This document shows, in pieces, positions 1 to 5,525 of a DNA stretch of 10,069 nucleotides (the stretch's first letter is position 1; the number at the start of each line of letters is the position of its first letter). Where the stretch lies: contig CADBMS010000066.1 of assembly GCA_902795935.1 (NCBI GenBank), positions 1 through 10,069 on the forward strand, read 5' to 3'. The notes beneath the pieces were generated by a model. It worked only from the letters and a program-made list of their open reading frames with translations. It was not told where the DNA came from and searched no databases. Made by a program: the position numbers and the translations under genes. The stretch comes from an uncultured Methanobrevibacter sp. (GTDB lineage: Archaea; Methanobacteriota; Methanobacteria; Methanobacteriales; Methanobacteriaceae).

Positions 1-21
1 AACAACACAAAAATAAAAAAA

Positions 22-84
22 TAGGATTTCTACAAAGCCGTTATTTATAAATAATCTATAAAATTAATTTCGTAAATGACTATA
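22..84 (-). repeat. Diverged/partial copy of the palindromic element
   Basis: Positions 40-84 are the exact reverse complement of 1982-2026, a perfect 45-bp match covering one arm and the loop of the complete 75-bp element in the right-hand pseudogene. The remaining part (about 22-39, with CTACAAAG) only loosely resembles the other arm of the full copy and appears to have lost about 7-12 bp, so the left limit is approximate. The element ends in GACTATA at 78-84. Homology to the restriction-endonuclease remnant resumes immediately afterwards, suggesting insertion into, or a junction at, that gene. Being close to the window edge, it cannot be checked for flanking duplications. Confidence 0.7.
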
Positions 85-640
85 AATGAATTTGATTCTC
101 CTTCCGATGAATTTATTAGAGTTATTTGAAGACAAGTATATGATGTTATTTTAACGCCATCAATAAAAGAAAAATTCAGTAAAATAATTGTTCTGTAAAT
201 ACAGAATTCATCAATGAAAAAGTACAAAAAAGATTAGATGATGTATTTTAAACTAATGAACTTGAAACATAAAAGATGAGGCAAAAGATGAAGTAAAAAT
301 TGTAAATGATGTAACAACTAAAGTTGAATGGGGGGCTATTACATTATCAAATCAATTGTAAGTGAAATTATTTTATGTAATCGGATAGGTATTGGGGATT
401 GAAAACAATATTGTAATATATTATTTGATAATAATAAGAATTATCCAATTTGCAGATTTTATTTTAATAATGAGAAAAATCTAAGAATAGAACTATTTGA
501 TAAGGTTACAAAAAAATCATATGGTGAAAAAAGAGGAGATATTATTGCAATTGATTTGGTTTCAGAAGTATATGTCTATAAAAAACCGAATTTTAAGCAT
601 TATTAAAAATTATATTAAGATTAAGGATAAAACTAAATAA
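85..640 (+). pseudogene. Remnant of COG2810-like predicted restriction endonuclease (C-terminal half)
   Basis: Conceptual translation across several frames gives recognisable pieces. Frame 1 from 82 reads INEFDSPSDEFIRVI, then a TGA stop at 127-129, then RQVYDVILTPSIKEKFSKII, with a further stop at 196-198. Another frame gives NTEFINEKVQKRLDDVF. From 334 one reads GYYIIKSIVSEII, then NRIGIGD, a TGA at 400-402, and NILFDNNKNYPICRFYFNNE. After an A-run near 581-586 the tail continues in another frame to a TAA at 640. From memory, this pattern (a GYYI-VK segment, then RD, then LFDDN-PICR-FN) matches the C-terminal part of COG2810 proteins, which carry an HsdR_N-like nuclease domain. That nuclease domain would lie further left and is not present here. 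One frame break lies at a run of six G (330-335). The piece is clearly nonfunctional. The family call is from recognition only. Confidence 0.65.
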
Positions 641-743
641 TATGTCTATTTATTAACTTCAGAATATTTTAGTTTAATGTTATGTTTATAGGAATAATTG
701 CTTGAAGTTGATTTTTATTAAAATCTTATGATATTTAGTTAAT

Positions 744-749
744 GGGGAG
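744..749 (+). promoter_or_regulatory. Shine-Dalgarno-like GGGGAG before the channel TTG start
   Basis: The G-rich GGGGAG is the only purine-rich site upstream of the channel frame. It lies 11 bases before the TTG at 761. The spacing is a little long, but the site supports the TTG over the next in-frame ATG (residue 20), which would cut into S1. Confidence 0.4.
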
Positions 750-760
750 TAGTTTTTAAT

Positions 761-1573
761 TTGAATTTTAAGTATATTTTAAAAAGTGTAGATTCTAGAT
801 TAATTAATTTATTGGTAATGTTAATTAATCTTTTAATAATTATTGATATTGTTGTTATATCTTATTTGATTATTTTTCAGGTTAGTCCAAAAGTAGGTTT
901 GTATTTAACTATTTTTGATTTAATTGTTTGTGTTATTTTAATTATAGAGTTTTTTATAAGATTAATTGTTTCTGAGAATAAAAAAGAGTATATTGAAAAT
1001 CATTGGATTGATTTTGTTGCATCAATGCCTTATGATTTGATTTTACCTATGGTTTTTAGTTCTCTTAGATATCTTAGGGTAATAAGAATAATTAAAGTAT
1101 TGAGAGTGGCTGTTTTATTTAGAAGATATTTCCGAGGTATTGGTAGATTTATTGAAAACACTTCATTTGATAAGATTTTAAGTGGAATATTAATCACAAT
1201 AGTCTTATTCACATTATTATTGTACTTAATTGATCCGAATATGGATTTGTTTGAAAGTTTGTGGTTTGTTATAGTTACATTAACAACTGTAGGTTATGGT
1301 GATATAACGCCACAAACATTTAACTCAAAAATCATATCATTAATCTTACTCATTGTAGGAGTTTTCATATTCTCAACCATCACGGGAGCTATATCTTCAT
1401 ACTTTAATGAAAGAGTATTTAATATTAGTAAAGATACTGAAGAAGCCCTTGATAAAATATTAAATGAAAAAATAACTCCATTAAATGAAGAACTAAAAAA
1501 GATACATCAAGAAAACCAAAAACTACACAATGAAATAGCACAACTAAAAGAAACAATAAACAATAAAAAATAA
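761..1573 (+). CDS. Voltage-gated potassium channel (6TM, Kv-type)
   Basis: This 270-residue membrane protein has the full Kv layout. S1 is about residues 16-40, S2 about 47-70, and S3 about 82-99. S4 carries positive charges at every third position (R103, R106, R109, K112, R115), the voltage-sensor signature. S5 spans about 139-158. The pore helix leads to the K+ selectivity filter TVGYGD (176-181), followed by S6 about 190-213. The C-terminal 45 residues are hydrophilic and heptad-like, probably a coiled coil that helps tetramer assembly; no RCK/TrkA domain follows. It should sit in the cytoplasmic membrane and pass K+ in response to voltage, but the physiological role is unknown. The start is TTG at 761, chosen because GGGGAG (744-749) lies 11 bases upstream and the in-frame ATG at 728 is closed by a TAA at 740-742. 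A weak TATA-like GTTTATAG lies near 684. The gene is intact between two pseudogenes, so it is either a newcomer or under selection. Confidence 0.9.
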   Translation: MNFKYILKSVDSRLINLLVMLINLLIIIDIVVISYLIIFQVSPKVGLYLTIFDLIVCVILIIEFFIRLIVSENKKEYIENHWIDFVASMPYDLILPMVFSSLRYLRVIRIIKVLRVAVLFRRYFRGIGRFIENTSFDKILSGILITIVLFTLLLYLIDPNMDLFESLWFVIVTLTTVGYGDITPQTFNSKIISLILLIVGVFIFSTITGAISSYFNERVFNISKDTEEALDKILNEKITPLNEELKKIHQENQKLHNEIAQLKETINNKK

Positions 1574-1576
1574 ATT

Positions 1577-2700
1577 TTTAGAATAGATCTGGTTGAATTT
1601 GAGAAAATGATTGATTAGTATATGGAACAAGGATTTAATTACTTTGATACATATTATGCTTATTATGAGGCTCAATCTGAGATTGGATTGAGAGAAGAGT
1701 TAGTAAAAAAGTGTCTTAGAGACTCTTTTATAATAGCAGATAAAATGCCAAAATATGGTTATTAACAAAACCTGAAGATAATGAAAAATTTGTAAATATT
1801 ATGTTAGAAAGATGGGGGGGTGGATTATTTTGATGTATTTTTAGCACATAATATAAATGAAACATTTTATCCATTAGCTGAAAATAATGGTACATTTGAA
1901 TATGTTGTAAAAATGAAGGGAGAAGGTTTGGCTAAAAAGATAGGGATAATTTTTCATGATAAAGACGATTTTTTAGAAAAGTATAGTCATTTACGAAATT
2001 AATTTTATAGATTATTTATAAATAACTATAAAAAAAGTTTTGTAAGCAACTATACTTGAAAAATATGCTGATATTTTAGATGTAGTTCAATTACAATTAA
2101 ATTATCTTGATTGGGAGAGTAAATTAACTTAATCAATAAAATGTTATGAAATTGTGAAAAATATTGATTAGAAGTTATCGTAATGAAACCATCAAAGGTG
2201 GAACCCTAGTTAACCTTTTAGATGATATTAAAAAAGAATTCAGTGAGTATAATAGTGATGTGAGCTTAGCCGAATGGGCTTTACGATTTGCAGCAAGTTT
2301 TAAAAAATGTTAATGTAGTTTTAACTGGAATGGCTTCATTTGAACAGATGTGGAAAATTGTAAAATTTTTAAACCATTAAAACAGTTAACTGATGATGAA
2401 AAGAGTTTTTATTAAAAATGGCAGATAAAATTAATGATAAGATTACAGTACAATGCAGTTATTGTGGGTATTGTTTAAAAGAGTGTCCTATGGGTATTCC
2501 AATGCTTGTTTTGTTTGATTTGTATAATGTATGAAAATGTACTCTTTACCTTCATTACATTCAATTTACACTACAACTGTAGCAACAAAAGCTCCTGCAT
2601 ACGCATGCACTGAATGTGGGTCATGTATATATTGATTTGTACTCAAAAATTAGATATGTCTTTGTTATTAAAGGATGTAGTCGATTGTTTTGAAAATTAA
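1577..2700 (+). pseudogene. Decayed aldo/keto reductase with C-terminal 4Fe-4S domain (COG1453-like)
   Basis: Joined fragments from different frames spell most of an aldo/keto reductase of the archaeal ferredoxin-fused type. They read RIDLVEFEKMID (stop 1616-1618), YMEQGFNYFDTYYAYY, a middle part with VDYFDVFLAHNINETF and KKIGIIFHD, LEKYADILDVVQLQLNYLDW (from 2055), GGTLVNLLDDIKKEF, SLAEWALRFAASF and NVVLTGMASFEQM. A first cluster motif CSYCGYCLKECP lies at 2454-2489, and a second, frame-broken Cys cluster (CTECGSC, then ICTQKLDM) at about 2606-2655. Further stops lie at 2130-2132 and 2169-2171. Frame breaks lie near 1762, at a G7 run (1814-1820), near 2190, 2310, 2360, 2415, 2530 and 2630. 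A 75-bp element interrupts the frame at 1981. About 25-30 N-terminal residues are missing, because homology starts only a few bases after the channel stop codon. Intact relatives are redox enzymes; this copy cannot make one. Confidence 0.88.
1981..2055. repeat. 75-bp near-palindromic insertion element (MITE-like)
   Basis: The outer ends are GTATAGT (1981-1987) and ACTATAC (2049-2055). The 30-base left arm (1981-2010) and right arm (2026-2055) are inverted repeats matching at 23 of 30 positions, and three of the seven mismatches would be G-U pairs in RNA. Between them lies an unpaired A followed by the perfect palindrome TTATTTATAAATAA (2012-2025). The whole unit can therefore fold into one long hairpin. 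It interrupts the aldo/keto reductase frame between the codons for FHDKDDFLE and LEKYADILDVV, where intact relatives, as I recall them, have only a couple of residues. It carries no coding capacity. The terminal TATA might be element end or target duplication; the sequence cannot decide. A second, imperfect copy lies at 22-84. Confidence 0.75.
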
Positions 2701-2779
2701 TAAGTCAGAAGTAAGATTATTAAGTTTTTATGAGTTAAGTTTAACAAGAAAAGTTGATTTATAAGAGAAAAATAGCAGA

Positions 2780-2843
2780 TTTTTTTTATATTTAATTAAA
2801 AATTAATTTTAAAAAATAATGTTTAAAAATAGTATTTTTTTTT
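2780..2843 (+). terminator. T-rich stretch, possible archaeal termination region
   Basis: The 155-bp gap between the convergent plus-strand pseudogene and the minus-strand gene block holds runs of eight T (2780-2787) and nine T (2835-2843). A weak AT-only stem-loop lies between them (TTAATT, AAA, AATTAA at 2792-2806, followed by TTTT). Archaeal termination needs little more than T tracts, so this could end plus-strand transcription. For the minus-strand block only shorter A runs (2811-2816) are available. No gene was seen in 2701-2855. Confidence 0.35.
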
Positions 2844-2855
2844 AGTTATCTTTTT

Positions 2856-3281
2856 TTACATTATTTTTATTATATTTTTTTTAGTTTTGGATTTAGGCAT
2901 TCTTTGGAATTTTCTTTTGCTTTCAGGGCCACGGAACTCTAGAACATTTTCTAGTAATTCAATTTTTGTATCTTCTGTAGAAATTTTGTTTATTGATATT
3001 TGGATATGGGTTGCTTCTTCTAATTCATCATTGTTTGCTGTTAAATCATAATCTAATATTAATTCTTCATGAGGATATACTTCAATTATGCTTTCTTTTA
3101 TGAAGTATTCCATTATTCCAAGGAATGTTTCAATGTATTCGTATCCTTGTTGCCAACAGTCACTCCATAATAGCATTAATTGTATATTTTTTTTTGAAGA
3201 TTCATCTCCTTTTCTTGCAATAACTTCTAATGCTCCTCTAGATAACACTAAACTCAGAGTAACCCTATCATTATCATCCAT
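2856..3281 (-). CDS. Conserved-looking archaeal protein of unknown function
   Basis: I do not recognise this family. From the ATG at 3281 the protein has 141 residues. It has no signal peptide or membrane segment and is acidic in the middle (ELEEATHIQ region), with a strongly basic lysine/arginine tail (about the last 25 residues, ESKRKFQRMPKSKTKK) that might touch nucleic acid. A notable aromatic/Cys stretch, LLWSDCWQQGYEYIETF, lies at about 37-53 and is probably a helix. The ATG lies one base beyond the TAA of the upstream CBS gene (3283-3285), which suggests translational coupling and a shared transcript. A TTG at 3290 would add three residues (MIK) and overlap the CBS gene by 8 bp. Neither start has a clear Shine-Dalgarno sequence, so the ATG was chosen. 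The intact frame and tight packing support a real gene; its function may relate to the CBS protein. Confidence 0.75.
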   Translation of the reverse strand: MDDNDRVTLSLVLSRGALEVIARKGDESSKKNIQLMLLWSDCWQQGYEYIETFLGIMEYFIKESIIEVYPHEELILDYDLTANNDELEEATHIQISINKISTEDTKIELLENVLEFRGPESKRKFQRMPKSKTKKNIIKIM

Positions 3282-3282
3282 T

Positions 3283-4119
3283 TTAATCAATTAAAGCTTT
3301 TATAAGATCTGATGCGCGTGTTAAACCTATTAATTCACCTTCAATATTCATTACAGGTAACTGTTCAATACATAATTCTTTCATTTTTTTAGCACATTCG
3401 CTTACAGGAGTATCAGGACTTGCAGTTATTGGATTTGAAGTTGCAACATCTTTAACTTCTTTGTCTGAGAATTTTAACTGATTTTTAATCACATATAATA
3501 CATTACTACTGTCCCAAGACCATTTATCTCCTTCTGTACCTACTGAAGTGTTGTGAACTGTTTGTTCTGATACTATTTCACTTTCATTTAAGAAATCAGT
3601 TTCAGTTAATACTCCTGACAATTGTCCATCATTATCTACTGCTAAAACCACTTTTAAGTTAAAAAATTTCATTATTTCAAATGCAGTTTTTAGAGGAGTT
3701 TTATCCCAAGTTGTAGGGATACTTTTTAGCATAATGTCTTTTACAGGAGTTTCGATATCCATGTTTGCAATAGCATCTGCAACTAAATCAAATGCAGTTA
3801 TTATTCCAACTAAATCTTCACCTTCAACTACAGGTATTCTTCGTATTTGATTTTCTATTAATTTACGTGCCACATCACTCACATTATCTTCAGGCTTTGC
3901 AGTAATTGGATCACGAGTCATCATTAATGCGATTTGTTCTTCATCAGGATTATCAACTAAATCAGATCTAGTTAAAATTCCAACTAGTTTTTTAGTATTT
4001 CCTTTGACTACTGGCACTCCTGAGTATCCTTTTTCTCTCATTACTGTTAGTGCATGGTCTCTGTTTCCAGGAACTTTTATGCAGTGAATTTCTTTGGACA
4101 TAATGTCTTTTACTAACAT
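3283..4119 (-). CDS. Protein with four CBS domains (two Bateman modules)
   Basis: This 278-residue cytoplasmic protein consists almost entirely of CBS domains: about 1-56 (starts MLVKDIMSKE, ends GILTRSDLVD), 60-118 (MMTRDPITAKPEDNV to GIITAFDLVADAI), 124-178 (VKDIMLKSIPTTWDKTPL to GVLTETDFLNES) and 222-278 (VKDVATSNPITASPDTPV to GLTRASDLIKALI). A 40-residue linker with GDKWSWDSSNVLYVIKNQ separates domains 3 and 4. CBS pairs usually bind adenosyl ligands such as AMP, ATP or S-adenosylmethionine. No enzymatic domain is attached, so this is likely a stand-alone energy or nucleotide sensor acting on a partner. Such proteins were often named IMP-dehydrogenase-related in methanogens, although no dehydrogenase barrel is present. 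The ATG at 4119 is preceded by AGGTG six bases upstream. The next gene downstream starts one base after this stop. Confidence 0.92.
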   Translation of the reverse strand: MLVKDIMSKEIHCIKVPGNRDHALTVMREKGYSGVPVVKGNTKKLVGILTRSDLVDNPDEEQIALMMTRDPITAKPEDNVSDVARKLIENQIRRIPVVEGEDLVGIITAFDLVADAIANMDIETPVKDIMLKSIPTTWDKTPLKTAFEIMKFFNLKVVLAVDNDGQLSGVLTETDFLNESEIVSEQTVHNTSVGTEGDKWSWDSSNVLYVIKNQLKFSDKEVKDVATSNPITASPDTPVSECAKKMKELCIEQLPVMNIEGELIGLTRASDLIKALID

Positions 4120-4125
4120 TTATTA

Positions 4126-4130
4126 CACCT
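4126..4130 (-). promoter_or_regulatory. Shine-Dalgarno AGGTG of the CBS gene
   Basis: The minus strand reads GCAGGTGTAATAAATG. AGGTG is complementary to the methanogen 16S 3' end and lies six bases before the ATG at 4119, which fixes that start. Confidence 0.65.
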
Positions 4131-4183
4131 GCTATTATTGTTTTTTCTTTGTTAATTATTCTTTTAAATTAATGAATTAAATA

Positions 4184-4206
4184 ATGATATAATATTCACT
4201 TTTTAA
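4184..4206 (-). promoter_or_regulatory. Possible BRE/TATA promoter of the CBS gene
   Basis: On the minus strand a purine-rich AAAAAGTGA (BRE-like, about 4198-4206) is followed by ATATTATATCAT (4184-4195), a plausible TATA box. Transcription starting about 25 bases downstream would leave a leader of roughly 40 bases before the ATG at 4119. The whole 147-bp gap is AT-rich, so chance TATA-like strings are common. Confidence 0.35.
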
Positions 4207-4266
4207 GTTGTTTATTTTTTATTATAATGGCTATTATTTGCTTTAATTAATTATTTGATTAAAGTA

Positions 4267-5430
4267 TTATATTACATTACCTTTTTTAATTAAGTACTTT
4301 ATATGTTTCGGTTTAGTTCTATTTATAATTGATAAATATGGATTTTCACTTTTTTGTTTTATTATAAGTATGTCTGCTAGACTATTTTTTTCTAAAACTC
4401 CAATTGGTCTTTGTGAAAATTTTGAAAAATTCGTTGTACACATTTTCAAGATTTCTTTTGGTGAAATATAACTTTGACTCGTTGCTTTACTCACTTTAAG
4501 TGCATATTCCATTTCATCTAGAAGATTTGGCGAATTAAACATTAAATTATCTGTTCCTAAGAGTATGTTTATTTCATGATTTAAAATATCTTTTATTGGA
4601 GGTATGCCTACACTTAATGCACCATTTGATCTTGGACAACAAGTTATTGTTATTTGTTTTTTACTAATTTCATTTAAATCTTCATTTAATGGATGTGTTA
4701 AGTGAATTAATAATTCAAATCCATGTTTTAATGCTCTTTGTGCTTCAGTTAGACCTGTTTTTTCTAATGAATTTGTTTGTGTTTGTAAATGTTCTGCTAC
4801 ATGAATTGAAGATATTTTGCCTTGTTTTCTACATTCTTTAACTATTATATTGGCACTTAAATCATTAATTTCACCAAATCCGCTAGGTGCAATGCCATCG
4901 CAATGCATCAATAAATTTTTAACAGCACTCTTTATTTCATTTTCAGTAGCATCATTTTTAATTAAGATATCGTCTCGACCTAATATTATAGGACTTATAG
5001 GTAAACCTGCATTGGCACTTTTCAAAAGATTAACACCGTTAATTCCACCTTCACGATAATCAATAAAAGTAGTAGTGCCAGTTTCTAGCATAGAATTCAT
5101 AGCGCCTCGCATAAATGATATAATGTCTTCATCAGAACTGGATTCTAAAATTTTATGTTTCAAACCATAAGGAGGTTTAACAACTTCATCAATATTAAGA
5201 CCATCACCAATATCCAATGCAATAGCATCTCCAATATGAGTATGGCCATTAATAAAACCTGGGCAAACAATACAACCATTTGCATCAATTGTATTTGATG
5301 CATCAAAACTAATAGTGTTAATATCTTTGATTAAACCATTTTCAATAAATAAATTAACATTAGTTGGAATTAAATCCATGCCCAATAAAACTAATCCATT
5401 TTCAATTGCAAAATCCATATAAATCGCCAT
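4267..5430 (-). CDS. Metal-dependent amidohydrolase / putative nucleobase-type deaminase (COG0402-like)
   Basis: This 387-residue enzyme has the amidohydrolase TIM-barrel signature: metal-binding HxH at H63/H65 (CPGFINGHTHIGD), H200 with E203 and H204 in SSIHVAEH, H233/H236 in LLIHLTHP, and D284 in LLGTDNLMFNSPN. CCPRSN (254-259) and the closing IGVLEKNSLADILII are typical of the cytosine deaminase / chlorohydrolase branch, whose members hydrolyse amino or chloro groups on heterocyclic rings. It is not a dihydroorotase by these motifs. The substrate is unknown; a purine or pyrimidine base, nucleoside or pterin-like ring is possible. All expected metal and catalytic residues appear present. 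ATG 5430 starts the longest frame but lacks a Shine-Dalgarno. ATG 5418 (residue 5) is preceded by GGCGA five bases upstream and may be the true start. It follows carB after 95 bp containing T tracts, so it is probably transcribed on its own. Confidence 0.88.
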   Translation of the reverse strand: MAIYMDFAIENGLVLLGMDLIPTNVNLFIENGLIKDINTISFDASNTIDANGCIVCPGFINGHTHIGDAIALDIGDGLNIDEVVKPPYGLKHKILESSSDEDIISFMRGAMNSMLETGTTTFIDYREGGINGVNLLKSANAGLPISPIILGRDDILIKNDATENEIKSAVKNLLMHCDGIAPSGFGEINDLSANIIVKECRKQGKISSIHVAEHLQTQTNSLEKTGLTEAQRALKHGFELLIHLTHPLNEDLNEISKKQITITCCPRSNGALSVGIPPIKDILNHEINILLGTDNLMFNSPNLLDEMEYALKVSKATSQSYISPKEILKMCTTNFSKFSQRPIGVLEKNSLADILIIKQKSENPYLSIINRTKPKHIKYLIKKGNVI

Positions 5431-5475
5431 AAAATAAGAAAATAATCAATTAATAACAAATTATGGGGATAAAAT

Positions 5476-5497
5476 AAAAAAATAAGTATTAAAAAAA
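5476..5497 (-). terminator. T-rich terminator candidate after carB
   Basis: Reading the minus strand after the carB stop, AGGAGA is followed by seven T (5491-5497), AATACTTA, and a second run of seven T (5476-5482). Two T tracts within 50 bases of the stop codon are typical of archaeal intrinsic termination. No strong hairpin is seen or needed. Confidence 0.45.
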
Positions 5498-5525
5498 TCT
5501 CCTAATATTCTATTTACAAAGATTT

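Noticed and set aside
45..227. Minus-strand 60-residue open frame at the left edge
   Set aside because: It lies antisense over the hairpin element copy and the restriction-endonuclease remnant, has no ribosome site, and its translation is the complement of recognisable coding pieces.
1186..1573. Shift from T-rich to A/C-richer codons in the second half of the channel gene, suggesting a chimera
   Set aside because: The S5-pore-S6 and coiled-coil segments differ in amino-acid content from S1-S4, which can explain the shift; the frame and domain order are continuous.
1820..2002. A 60-residue plus-strand frame as an independent small gene
   Set aside because: It is an internal fragment of the aldo/keto reductase (VDYFDVFLAHNINETF to KKIGIIFHD), begins at a GTG inside a G run and ends in the inserted element. 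It is part of the pseudogene.
1..2700. Poor sequence quality as the reason for broken frames
   Set aside because: The channel gene in the same region and 7 kb of neighbouring genes, including a 3.2-kb carB, are free of lesions, while the broken areas carry substitutions, indels, a truncation and an insertion together.
4241..4264. Stem-loop (CTTTAAT ... ATTAAAG) just after the amidohydrolase stop as a terminator
   Set aside because: The 7-bp AT-rich stem has a 10-base loop and no T tract follows on the minus strand, so it is not distinguishable from chance in this composition.
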